From contig CP085828.1 of the NCBI GenBank assembly GCA_020809705.1, forward strand, positions 4,712,001 through 4,776,000: DNA of 64,000 bases. The letters are read 5' to 3'. This document shows, piece after piece, positions 48,686 through 59,500 of this stretch (positions within the stretch are counted from its first letter, which is position 1; every line of letters starts with the position of its first letter). Below the pieces are notes generated by a model that did not search any database, was not told the origin of the DNA, and was given only the letters and a program-made list of their open reading frames with translations. A program made the translations under genes and the position numbers. Source of the DNA: Calonectria ilicicola (Eukaryota > Ascomycota > Sordariomycetes > Hypocreales > Nectriaceae).

Positions 48686-49990
48686 TCAATTCATCTCGCC
48701 CCTAAATCTTGAAAAAATGGGAAGCAATGAACTTCCGAGAAGCCAGAACTGAGGACCTTTTAATCAATGCTGGAAAGTTGTCGAGATCGGCGTGGATTTC
48801 ACTTACCCCATACCAGCAATACGATACGTAATCGCTTCTCTCGTCATACCTCATCAAATAACCACCCACGCAACGCACGCATAAAGTGGTAAATAAAATA
48901 GCTGCCACAGCTGGCGGCTGCCAGAAGGAGATTAGGCCTATCGTCCAAGCCACAATCAAGACTCCAAGTGACCAGCGAGCAACAGATTGAGGGAGTAGTA
49001 ACGGAATCGTCTTGCGACCCATTAATGCATCGGCCGAGCGATCCCGGAAATCTTGGGCGTGGCCCTACATGATTGCAACTCGTATTAGTTGATAGAGAAT
49101 AGACACCATGGGCCTGACTTACAGTCGTGGCAAATATTGGACCTATCATGCAGGAAGCTATTGCTTTCAAGGTATTTAACTCCCTCCCATGGTCTTAATA
49201 TTGGTCAGAAAGAAATTAAATTGCCACTTGTTTGAACTTACTAAGTATCACAGTGGTTCCCCAACAATAGCAGGCCAGGCCAATAGCCCCAATCACATTT
49301 TTCACGATTGGAACTGCAGCCAATCCACCTTCATTGTATATAACAATAGCAATCGAATAAACTAAAGTGCACGAAGTTGTGTTTGTCTGAATGGCCACAA
49401 TCCACATTAAACTGAATAATGAATAGTATAGGATGTATGCGTTTTGAAGTGATATGCGACCGGATGGTAGCGGGCGATGCGGTTTTGCGATTTTATCTTC
49501 CTCTATCCCGTCGATCTACACTTGTATCAATCTATCAGTACTTCTCAATTAGATAAATGACACTAACCTGGTTCTTCACCTATGCTTGTGTTAGTGAAAT
49601 TTCGGGTTTTAGGAAATTTAGACGATTGGGAATGCATACCTGAAAGGTAAGTAAATGCAACTGGTTCCAGAGGAACCCTTTTGCGATCAATCGCAAACTT
49701 GATGGCCCAGAAAGTACCAAGGCAATAGCCATCTGACTGATAGTTAATGAGGGAAAATGAGATTGTGAAGTGATATATACTGAAGGTAAAGCAGCGGCAG
49801 GGATATCGGACTTCCCAAACAAGTACAAAGTCTTGATAAAACTAAGAAAGCCATTTACTAGCTCGAAGGCATTTTGAATGGTGGCAATAAATAAAGAAGA
49901 ATAGTTAGGAACCCTGTGAGGAAAATCGAGACCCACGCCTGAGTGCAAGCTGTCGCGATGCTGTTCAATGCGGTCGTGTTACGGCACCAT
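48686..49990 (-). CDS. UbiA-family prenyltransferase with 12-nt microexon
   Basis: Seven exons: 49990-49983 (8 nt, tentative), 49913-49640, 49579-49568 (12 nt), 49515-49242, 49163-49123, 49064-48807, 48748-48686; introns 52-78 nt; 309 aa, phases consistent. Membrane prenyltransferase: IKTLYLFGKSDIP at the start, first Asp-rich motif VKNQ-IDGIEED split by splicing, KPHRPLPSGRIS, then YNEGGLAAVPIVKNVIGAIG, second Asp-rich motif HAQDFRDRSADALMGRKT, and a final helix. It transfers an isoprenoid chain onto an acceptor; resemblance is to fungal meroterpenoid/terpenoid UbiA enzymes, though the product is unknown and no PKS or other partner gene is adjacent. VKNQ is encoded by the microexon, flanked by introns with good donors and branch sites. 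There is no in-frame ATG in exon 2, so the tiny first exon is a proposal. Confidence 0.8.
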
Positions 49991-52315
49991 AGCTGATCTT
50001 TGTAACTCTGGCCTTCTTAAAGTATCGTAAAATGGGTTGGTATTTTCTCATATTAATCGCTCTCAAGTAGTCTGGCGAAAGCTTTACTTATATACGGCAA
50101 TTGCTGATTTGATTTGAGAAACCCAATCACCAAATGCAATCAGGTTTGTTCCTACGTGGTCCCGCTGCCTTGCCGTCGGAATTTCCCGAGTTGAGTTATT
50201 TAGGTCACTTGAGCGGGTAACAATCACAACCATCACAGTAAAATTTCAGCAACTCCCGTTTTGCCCGTGGGTCTTGACATCCCGTGTGACACTATTGAAA
50301 TGCGCTCACTACGGCTATCGATTAGCTAGTGGCTTGATCAAGCAGCTGTTAGAGGGATCGTTTGTTTACTTGGTACGGTTCATTGGCCCTGATAAGGGTA
50401 ACAAGACCAGCGGTTAAAGCCGAGACTAATGGAGACTAACTGTGACGCCGTCGAAGGCCTCAATGAGTTGGCACATCCCCACAGTTAATTGGGGTTAGCT
50501 CAAAGCCATAGTTCATTGCTCGTTATTTCATAGGAAATCAAGACTCTTCAATTCCCTCGTTATAAACACTTAAACTCTGTAACGTCTTAGAATCTGACAA
50601 CTTTGTCAAAAAGATTTACCATCGTGATGTCAGAAGATCATGACTAATTATGTCATATAGGGTAAAGTTAGGACTGTGACAACCTCAGTGGGATACATCT
50701 TCATAGCCATTGTCACAAGCGCTGGCTGAATTGTTATTTTCAGTGACTTGATATTTTTTCTTGTCTGCCCGTCTAGACTGGCTTAGACATCTGTTGTGAG
50801 CTGCTGTTGCAAGTTATTGTTACGTGCCATGCCTACCCGCCTGATCTTTATCTACTCATAGACGCCGCTCGATTTTTTATCGATCTCACAGCATGAGAGT
50901 GCCAATTTTGAGCTTCGAATAAATTCTATCGCCTCAAAAAGCGCGTTTGCATTCTCTCTTGGTCCAATGCAAATATATGGCGAACAATTTTACCAGATTT
51001 CAGGTTTCAGGTTGTCCTCGGCGTTTTGTAGGGATTTTGTACCCACCTGGACGTTTTTACCATTCTGAGGATGGAAAGGTGCCAGTTTATCCACTAACAA
51101 CAAACACAGCACAACTAACCAATAATCTTGAGAGCTGCCCGGATGGAATGTTAAATTTTTCTAGCATCTTGAAAGGTAAAACGTCCAAAATATCCTGAAG
51201 CAGTTCTAACACTGCTCATTTGATCGAGGCTTACCTCGAGGATGATCGCAGGCCGGAGCCGTCCGCTTCCTGGTCATTAGAAAATGCCACAATTCGGTAG
51301 TCGATTGAGATATATTAACTGAGCATTTTCTTGGTTGCAAATTTTACCTTGTTCCGGAATTTGGAGGCCGCTTTCTCGGACCGTAAGCCGGCAGCGCTGG
51401 TATGAAACTAGGTAAACCGGCGCTTAACAGCAGAACCTTGCCATAGATGCTGAGCTTTTTCCTTCTGATGAGTACTCCTAAAATGCTCTTTCTTCTTCGT
51501 AGAAAATTTCTACATTTTCCATGGTTGATTCATCGCAATAAATACAGAAGATCTAGCGATATGTTCATCTCACAACACCAGAAAATCTCTTCGGCGCACA
51601 AGACCGACGTGCCGAAGAAGCAAGTTTTCAGGTGGGATTTGCCTTATTCTAAATCAACACCTAAAATTTTACATTATTTTTAATCTTACTTTATCACTGT
51701 TTTCCTGGGATGGGTTTCATGCTCGGTAACCATGATTGGGCATTTCAGGCCTCCCCATGACACTCGATGTTTTACAAGGTGCCATTTATTGTGGGGGTAC
51801 CTGGTCAGCATACGCGTATGTGTTCATCCCTACCACAGCTTCCCCACGAAGGCCCTTCTGGTAGGTGGCTTTTGGATTCTATGATCCCATGTTTGAGAAT
51901 TTATTCCCGTATTGGATCGATTGAGAAAACCCAGGCGTTTCAAACATTGGGACGTTTCAGGTCCCACAGCCAACCTGAGCTGATCATTGAGAAAATTCAT
52001 CTAAGGTGTCATTGAAACCACTGTTGATTGCGTAACCACCTCACGGGGGCGGTTATTTGTCGAAACATGGAAAGGCGTATCACAGGAAGGCGGTGACATG
52101 TATTCTATAAAGCCTTGTAGCCATCTCCCTTCGCTCTACTTTCTTCAGTCTACATCTTCACTTCCAGCCTCCATTCGTTCATCGCTAATTTCTCTCGCTT
52201 TCTGACAAGCTGCGCTTCGTCATTCATTTCTTTTCTCAAGTTCAAACAAGACTTCGAGATCACCATTCATTTTATTTATTCAAGCCCAACAAACCATTCT
52301 TTTCCAGCCTACAAA
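49991..52315. other. Intergenic region
   Basis: 2.3 kb between divergent genes; only short unsupported ORFs. Right end contains the pectate-lyase promoter and a CT-rich leader (52120-52260). Confidence 0.5.
52106..52112 (+). promoter_or_regulatory. Likely TATA box
   Basis: TATAAAG followed by a ~130-nt CT-rich tract and a start codon 210 bp downstream, the usual layout of a well-expressed fungal secreted-enzyme gene. Confidence 0.55.
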
Positions 52316-53404
52316 ATGCAGTACAGAATGATCATGGCGGCCTCCTTGGCCCTCGGCACCGTTGCCCATGCGATCCCTGCCAACCCCCAAACCACCAAAG
52401 CCCCGAGAGCTCACTTGGCAAAGCGCCAGCCTGAAGCATCTGGAAGCAGTGTTCTTGATTCTGTCATGACCATTGCTGCCGGTGAATCCTTCGACGGTGG
52501 CTACGTCATGTACGATCGCGGTGTTGATTGTACTGGCCAGGAAGAAGGTGGAGACTCTGATGCGGTCTTTATCTTGGAGTCTGGCGCCTCCCTCTCCAAC
52601 GTCATTATTGGTACGCCCTACCCCTAATATAATTAAAACCCTGTATTGAAATTGACTCGAAAATTTCTTGTAGGCCCTAACCAGATCGAGGGTGTTCACT
52701 GTAACGGTGGATGTACCCTCACCAACGTCTGGTGGGACGCTGTCTGTGAGGATGCCTTTTCCATCAAGCTCCAAGACGATGACCAGACCACCACTATTAA
52801 TGGAGGTGGCGCCACGGGTGCTGATGACAAGGTAGTCCAGCACAACGGTGGTGGTACTGTCATCATCAATGACTTTACTGTCTCCGACTTTGGCAAGCTT
52901 TACCGCAGCTGCGGTAACTGCGATGATATGCCCGACCGCCATGTCCAGATCTCGGGTGGTTCTGCTAGTGATGGTAGCGTCCTTGTCGGTATCAACTCTA
53001 ACATGGGTGACACGGCTAGTATCTCAGGCATTAGCATCACCAACGTTGACACCGAATGCATGGACTACGAGGGTGTTACTGATGGAAGTGAGCCTGAAGA
53101 GGTAGGTGAGTGCGACGCGTCTGGCTCTGGTACTAGCACTGGATCCTCCGGTGTTTCGACTACTGCTGCAGCTTCTAGCGGGTCGGAAACCACCCCATCA
53201 TCCAGCAGCAGTGATGATTCCAGCGATAATTCCAGCGACAGTGACGATTCAAGCTCGGATGCCGATGATGATGAGGATGACTCTGGTGACGATGATGAGG
53301 ACTCTGATGGGGACTCCGACGATGATGAAGACAGTGAAAGCACTGACAGCACCAGCGAGGACTTTGCTGGCTTCACTGGCGGCTTCGGCGGATTCCACCC
53401 TTGA
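52316..53404 (+). CDS. Pectate lyase, PL3 family, with acidic Ser/Asp-rich tail
   Basis: Exons 52316-52610 and 52674-53404; intron 63 nt; 341 aa. Signal peptide ([19 protein letters not shown]) and a likely Kex2 site (LAKR). The PL3 core, residues ~45-245, shows [61 protein letters not shown] in part, [22 protein letters not shown] in part, SCGNC and [12 protein letters not shown]. It cleaves polygalacturonan by beta-elimination outside the cell, Ca2+-dependent. Unusual: after the core comes a ~95-residue tail of Ser, Asp and Glu ([14 protein letters not shown] type) ending [13 protein letters not shown]. Typical PL3 proteins end soon after the core, at ~240-260 aa. Confidence 0.93.
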
Positions 53405-53753
53405 AGAAACCTAGGTTTGGTTGAGGGAGCCCTCATCACTCAACACGGAATTAGAGGTTTGCAGCAGGTAGATAAAAAAGACAATTGATGGTCGCCGGCT
53501 AGACCGAGGCCTATTTTTCTTTGACTTGCTCATATTACTATATATCTCTGATTGATTTGTACTTTGCATTTGAACCTTGATACCACTAGTTCACAATAAG
53601 GACTAAATAATATTCTAAAATGATTCTAGGCCGCCTAGTATTAAGCCAGCCATTCCAGGGATACCCGTTCTCAACAAGCATGGAGGCAATATTAAGTCAA
53701 GTCCGGGAATGAGAAAGGAAGAGCAACAGGTGAAATTCGTATTACCATCAATT
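53405..53753. other. Convergent 3' intergenic region
   Basis: 3' flanks of the pectate lyase and of the disrupted membrane-protein gene; no gene seen. Confidence 0.5.
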
Positions 53754-54410
53754 TTAGTCTCCTGTTTGTCGTGTCCGTTCTTGTTCAGCCTCCGCAAACC
53801 TTTTTCCAAAGGCCCCCGCTTCGTATGGTGGTGGTGGCGCTTCGTCATCTGCAGCGGGTAAGATGCTGTCAGGATCTGCATCATGCTGCCGAGGTGATTC
53901 TGGGGGCGATTCTGTATTCCTATCTGACGGAACTGATGAAACTGATGTATTTTGGTTCATTCTCCTGGCTGTGTTACGTCCATTCAGACAGTAGCACATC
54001 AAGATTCCCAAGAATGTCACGCCGAAGAGGGATCCAAAAATTACAGCTGCAGTGGTACCGCTATTAAGTCCCTTATTCCCCGTTTCATCATCGTCGTCGT
54101 CATCGCCGACGTATCCTGTCTTTCTGGCGGAAGTCGTGACAGTGAAATCCAGTTTGGTCTCTCCTCTTACAGCACTACAATATACTTGCAGCAGTTCAGT
54201 TACAGACTGGAGCCCCTCAGAGGTGATGCAAGGGTAGCCTGTTACTATATCGCTTCTCACATATGTATAAATCTTGTTCTTGAGGCACACGCACGATGCC
54301 ATAGCTTCGGGGCCATTGTCTGGGCAGAGTTCAGAAGTCATTGTCATGCCATTTTGAAGAGCAGCCCTGAGGCACCTTTCTAAGGACCTGAACCCAGGCA
54401 TCTCCTCAAT
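53754..54410 (-). pseudogene. 3' half of transposon-split Cys-rich membrane protein
   Basis: Encodes the second Cys-rich domain (GFRSLERCLRAALQ, MTSELCPDNGPEAMASCVC, VYC), a Ser/Thr/Asp linker, one TM helix (TTAAVIFGSLFGVTFLGILMCY) and a cytosolic tail with APPPPYEAGAF. There is no signal peptide in front; an ATG at 54401 gives a 215-aa frame that alone would lack secretion targeting. The 5' half lies 9 kb away at 63420-63940 in the same orientation. If the intervening insertion and one AT duplication are removed, the reading frame passes directly from MTYY to IEEMPGF, producing a ~374-aa protein with two homologous domains. From memory it resembles fungal single-pass membrane proteins with tandem LASCVC-type extracellular domains; function unknown. 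Confidence 0.8.
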
Positions 54411-54412
54411 AT
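54411..54412 (+). repeat. Left target duplication (AT) of piggyBac-like element
   Basis: AT flanks the left inverted repeat and is repeated at 63420-63421. Collapsing the two copies restores the host reading frame exactly, which fixes the duplication at 2 bp. Confidence 0.6.
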
Positions 54413-54437
54413 CCCTTTAACTGCGTTAGCCCTCCAC
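54413..54437 (+). repeat. Left terminal inverted repeat (25 bp)
   Basis: Starts CCCTTTAACTGCGTTAGC and is perfectly complementary to 63395-63419; the 26th base differs (C versus T). Confidence 0.92.
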
Positions 54438-54551
54438 CTCCGTACCCCGCCCCACATGACCCCAGCAAAAGCAAAGTGACCTCGAGTGACATCAATGACT
54501 TCCAGAATCAATGCAACTCATTTTACTATGTAATTCATTATTTTATTCACA

Positions 54552-55410
54552 ATGGATACCCAACAGCCCTCTAATGAGGCCATCAATGTGTATGACGATG
54601 ACAACTTTATCTCAACTGATAACTACCGCCGCAAGCAGCCTAAGAATAACACCTACCAGCCAACGAAGGCGCCGACCACTAACCGCGGCTATAGCTTTAA
54701 GCCAATTGAGCTACCAGCCCAGGCTACAATAATTGAAGAGCTACCCCAAGACCCACTATTATTATTCCAAGAATTCCTGCCTATTTCCTTAGTTGAAAGA
54801 TGGGTTTAATATACTAATAGCTAGGCTAGTTACTTGCTTAATCAAGCTAAAAGCTGCAGTTAATAGCGCCTGCGGTCATGGCTGTTGAATTGGAAACTGA
54901 CCTCTATTATAGAAATCTACATGTGGATTGCTATTATGATTTATATACGAATAATTAAGGAACCAAGGATTGAAGATTATTAAAAGACTTTATAGCTAAA
55001 GGCTTAATATGCTGTTCATTCAATTATTAAGTGGATATCTTATGACCAATTTTAGCTTTTATTATGATACCTACGAATATTTGATTATATAATTATTTAA
55101 GTAGCCACAATAGACCGGCCTTATAGCCGGACCTTTAGCTAGGTTAATGAATGATTTAATATAATATAATAAGTGTTTACTTAATTCTATAAGCTAGGCA
55201 TGAATATTGCTATAGATAAAGCTATGGTCTGCTATCTTGGAAGATCTACTAAGATAATAACTATCAAAAATAAACCTATTCTAACTAGCTTTAAAGTGTA
55301 AATTGTAGTCTAAGGAGGCTATTTTCTTAGGTGGATTTAGTACCAGCCAGGTCCGAGGTTTAGGTCAGTTGGAATAGCTTGGGCTAAAGTCACCAAAATT
55401 AGGCCTGCTT
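54552..55410 (+). pseudogene. piggyBac-like transposase, 5' half (decayed)
   Basis: First 85 codons are open (start MDTQQPSNEA; LLLFQEFLPISLVERWV matches the beginning of the fungal PGBD transposase domain). Further on the conceptual frame, with stops, still shows IIKEPRIEDY followed by a stop where Trp is expected, and IAIDKAMVCYLGRST with the first catalytic-type Asp, KNKPI and FLRWI. The reading frame continues on the far side of the retroelement at 62327. Inactive. Confidence 0.8.
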
Positions 55411-55415
55411 ATTGG
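55411..55415 (+). repeat. Left target-site duplication ATTGG
   Basis: ATTGG immediately precedes the left LTR and recurs at 62322-62326 after the right LTR. It lies within the transposase frame (PAYW codons). Confidence 0.95.
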
Positions 55416-55810
55416 TGTAACGGTCTGGTCAATTCCCAACTTGATGAACCAATCAGAACGAAGGGTTTATTGTTGGCAGGATGGTTAGGCGCGTTATGGT
55501 AAATAGAGCAATGGAAGTGTTACGTTAGGTAATAGTCAATCGCAATTGAGGTAACCAAGTTGTATTGAAAGCTGGCTAGTATCGGCCATAAGGGCGGATT
55601 CTAACCTGTCTATATACTATTATCGTAGTAGGCGCTCACTGTGTTGGTTCTATCTAAGTATTGGTGATCGGATGGGTGATCACAGGGTGATCACCAACAT
55701 TATGGGTGATCGCGAGTGAGCGCTTCCTTATTGGTTGGTGTGGGGCTATAGGGTAGGTAGGTGTTAGTTCTGCCGTCGTAGACCGCCTAGGCGTGTCATG
55801 GGTCATAACA
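55416..55810 (-). repeat. 3' LTR (left copy)
   Basis: 395 bp, TG...CA ends, matching 61927-62321 at every position compared by eye. Contains a CCAAT box near its + start, TATATA-like sequence at ~55612, and four GGTGATC copies (55663-55711). It lies just upstream of the antisense + strand gene and could provide its promoter. Confidence 0.95.
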
Positions 55811-55815
55811 CGATG

Positions 55816-55825
55816 TCCCCCCTCT
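55816..55825 (-). other. Polypurine-tract-like sequence
   Basis: On the minus strand AGAGGGGGGA precedes the 3' LTR, separated from it by CATCG. It is the expected place of the plus-strand priming site of the retroelement. Confidence 0.55.
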
Positions 55826-55906
55826 GTTGGTCTTGTCCTCAAGGCCCGTTAGTTCGACCTTGTGTGTGAGTTTCCCCATTTTTAACCTTCAAAATATTTT
55901 CTAATT

Positions 55907-56527
55907 ATGCCTCGTGGTCCAGGTGATTCCAAACAGCGTCTTCGTGCCAAGGCCCGAGCTCAGCTTATTAACTCAACGGGTTTTGAAATCATGCCGTGTT
56001 CATTCTGTTCCTCTAAGGGTTTGCGATGCAAGATGTTGCCGGATTCTGGTGACCGTTGCGGCGAGTGCACTCGTCGTGGTAGGACCTGTGATGCTTCAGA
56101 GGCGTCTTTGGCTGCGTGTGCGTCATTTTATGGTGGTGAATGTGGTTGGTTGCTGACTTTGGTAGTAAACCGGATAAATCGGGAGTCCGATCGTTTGGAT
56201 ATAGAGGAAGAGGTCGCTGAGGAGGAGTTCCTTCGTGTACAAGCGGAGGCGCTTGCGGCTCAGGCCAAGGTTCAGGAATCCTTGAACCGTTTATCCCGTC
56301 TTCGTCGTCAGAAACGTCAACTCAAGACGAAGGGTGTGGAGATGGTGCGTCGTGGGCTTTCTTCTTTGGATGAGTTGGAAGAGGCGGATCGGGTAGAGTC
56401 GGAAGCCGTTGTTCAGGCGCAGTCTTTAGGGGCAGTGGATGTTATCGATTGGAACGCTGTTGACCTCGATGGTTTGCTTGGCGTTGTGTCCTCAGGAACG
56501 CTTCCAGCAGCTTCGAGCAGTGCGTGA
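55907..56527 (+). CDS. Antisense Zn2Cys6-type protein encoded inside the retrotransposon
   Basis: 206 aa, opposite to the element's sense strand, between pol and the 3' LTR; its last 86 bp overlap the 3' end of pol antisense. Residues 26-55 hold a complete binuclear-cluster pattern C-x2-C-x6-C-x9-C-x2-C-x6-C (CSFC, RC, RCGEC, TC), as in fungal Gal4-type DNA-binding domains, preceded by basic residues (SKQRLRAKARAQ). It is followed by a long charged heptad-like region (EEEVAEEEFLRVQAEALAA, LSRLRRQKRQL) likely to form a coiled coil, and an acidic/hydrophobic end (VDVIDWNAVDLDGLLG). It could bind DNA as a dimer. The left LTR ends 96 bp upstream of its ATG and may drive it. From memory similar short Cys6 proteins are common in fungal genomes. 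Function unknown. Confidence 0.8.
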   Translation: MPRGPGDSKQRLRAKARAQLINSTGFEIMPCSFCSSKGLRCKMLPDSGDRCGECTRRGRTCDASEASLAACASFYGGECGWLLTLVVNRINRESDRLDIEEEVAEEEFLRVQAEALAAQAKVQESLNRLSRLRRQKRQLKTKGVEMVRRGLSSLDELEEADRVESEAVVQAQSLGAVDVIDWNAVDLDGLLGVVSSGTLPAASSSA

Positions 56528-59500
56528 GATGTTTCGCGGGTTCCCATGTTGTTTCTTTATAGCCTTTCCATTTAATTTCAAATTTCCCGTCTTCTTCTCT
56601 CCTTTGTAGGATTTTTTCGACTTCCCACTGATCTTCTGGGTTTTCTATTTGTGGTTTGTAGCTGGGTCCTGTATTGACTTGGATGCCGTCACCGGGTTCT
56701 AGCAGTGAAATGTGGAAGATAGGGTGCACTTTAATGTTGTCTGGGAGGTCGAGTTCATAGTTGTTTTCTGATATTTTTCTTTTAATGGGGTATGGTCCAA
56801 TCTGCGTGAAGTCGATTTTTTTGTTTTGTCTTTTTGTTGCAAGATTTTTTGTTGCTAGGTAGACCATGTCTCCCTCCGAAAAGGTTGGTCCCTTCAGCCT
56901 TTTGAGGTTGTAATGTCTCTTCATGATGTTACGGACGAACTCAAGTTCTGTCTTCATTTCTTCATGTAATTTTCTTAGATCATCTGACTTGATCATAGCT
57001 TTTGCTTGGATTGTGCCTTCTAAGGGGGCTCGGTAAGCATCTGGTGTGAAGCCAAAATTGGCTTTTGCTGGTGTTGTCTTAATGCTGTGATTGTAGGATG
57101 TGTTATGTGCTAGCTGTGCGATAGGTAACTTTTCTACCCAGTCGGTTTGTTCGTAGTTAATGTAGCATCGTAGATATTGCTCAATTTCCTGGTTTTGGCG
57201 TTCGGTTTGTCCGTCTGTTTGGGGGTGGAAAGCTGTGCTTAGCTTGTGGTTTAACCCCATTAAGGACATCAGGCTTTGCCAAAACTTAGATGCAAATGGT
57301 TGTCCTCTATCCGATATGATTTCGGTTGGTAGGCCGTGTATAGCGACTATATGTCGAAAGAAAAGGTAGGCGAATTGTTCTTCTTTTGTTGCTTTATTAT
57401 ATGGGAGATAATATGCTGCTTTCGTGAAGCGATCAACAATAACGAAAATACTATCATAGTATACTCCTGTAGCAGGGTCTGCTGACAAGGGGAGGTTGGT
57501 AATAAAGTCCATTGTGATTGAGTCCCATGGTCGTTGTGCGACAGGGGATGGTTGCAATAATCCGTATGGTTTGTGTCTTGGTTTTTTGGAGTGTCGACAT
57601 AGGCTGCATTCCTTACATACTTGTTCAACTTTCTTTTTCATCTTACTAAAGGAAAATGTCTGTTTGACTCGTTCAAGGGTTTTGTTGATGCCTTTGTGGC
57701 CATGCAAGGGGTGTTCGTGAATGTCCCTTATTAACTCCATTTGGTGTTCTTCTGGCACTTGTAGGTAGTCCGTTTTTTCTTCTTCTGGAAGTGCTAGATT
57801 GTATTCTTCGATTTTCCTTAGTAGTGGATTGCCCTGTTCCACTCGTTGTGTGGGTATTTCCGCAGTAGTGGTTCTGGTTGCACGCGGCAATCCTCCTATT
57901 CTCATAGCGGCGATTATTTTCTTTGTTTCTATTGTCATTCCACTGATTGGGGCTTGTTCTAGTCCTCCGTTGGTGTTGTAGATCAATAGTTTTTCTTGTG
58001 TTTTTGGTTTTTCTGTGTTGTAGTCAGGTCGGCGGCTGATCGCATCGGCGCGGCCATTCTCAGTTCCTTTAACATGAACGATTTGATAGTCGAATTCGGA
58101 TAGGTATTCTGCATATCGTAGTTGCCTTCCACTGAGTTTTTGAGTGGTTGCGAAGTAGGCAATGTTTTTATGGTCGGTGTATACTGTGATTTTGTGGTTG
58201 CTTCCTAAAAGGTATTGTCGGAATTCTTTGAAAGCGTTGACAATAGCAAGGAATTCTTTATCGTAGATGGGGTAGTTTAGCTCAGGGCCATGTAGCTTAT
58301 GCGAGTAGAATGCTATAGGATGTAGGTTTCCTTGTTCATCTCGTTGTCCGATCTGGGCCCCTAGGGCGAAGTCCGATGCATCGGTTTCTAGCTCTATAGG
58401 CTTATCAGGGTCGAACATTGCAAGGATGGGTTCTTCTAAAATAGCATTTTTTATGGCTTCGAATGATTGTTGTGCTTTATTTCCCCATCGAAAGGTAATT
58501 CCTTTCTTAGTTAGTTCTGTCATGCCTGAGGCGATTTTACTAAATCCCTTAATGAATCTTCGGTAATAGTTAGCAAATCCGAGGAAGGCTTGTACTTCCT
58601 TCACATTAGTAGGTTCCTTCCAATCTTTTACTGCAGCAACTTTCTTTGGGTCCATGCGAATTTCGTTAGGGCTGATAATGTGTCCTAGAAATTCTACTTC
58701 TTGAGTGTGGAACTTGCTTTTTTCTGGTTCAACCAGGAGTTTGGCGTCTTGGAGGGCTTTTAAGACCTTATGAACGTGTTCTTCATGTTCTTCCTCGTTT
58801 TTGGAGAAGATGAGGATATCGTCCAGGTAGCAGACAACAAAGATATCTAAGTGTTCTCGTAATACATTGGTTATCATTCGCTGAAATGATGCCGGTGCAT
58901 TTGTGAGTCCAAAAGGCATAACTAGGTATTCAAACAGTCCAAACTTAGTTCGGAAAGCGGTTTTCCATTCATGTCCTTCTTTAATGCGAATAAGATTGTA
59001 TGCTCCTTTAAGATCCAGTGCAGTAAAGATGTTGGCTCCATGAAGGCGATCCTTCATTTCATTAATCAATGGTAGTGGAGTGCGATCTTTAATGGTGATA
59101 TCGTTGAGCTGTCGGTAGTCCACGACGAGGCGTAGCTTCCCGTTTTTCTTAGGCACAAACATGACAGGGTAACCAGCTTCGGAGTTTGAAATACGGATAT
59201 ATCCCTTTTTGAGCATATCTTGGATGTATTCCTTCAGGGTATCAAGCTCGATTTGGTTGAGATTATAAATAGGGTAAAATCGGGTGTTGGATCCGTCTTT
59301 AAGGACGATTTCGTGATCCCACTGGCTAAACTCAGGTAGTCCAGTGTCTAGTTCTTCTGCGAAGAGCTTTTCATAGATTCGGTACTGTGGGGGTACATTG
59401 TGCAGTCTGTCTGTTTCTGCTTCAGCCTTCATTTCTTTGAGGCTTTTATCGATTTGTTGGAACTGTGTTCTAAGGCAGGCGATCGTTCGTTGTCTTTGCC

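Noticed and set aside
52280..52942. 220-codon minus-strand ORF across the pectate lyase
   Set aside because: Exact antisense shadow of a well-supported PL3 gene and spanning its intron.
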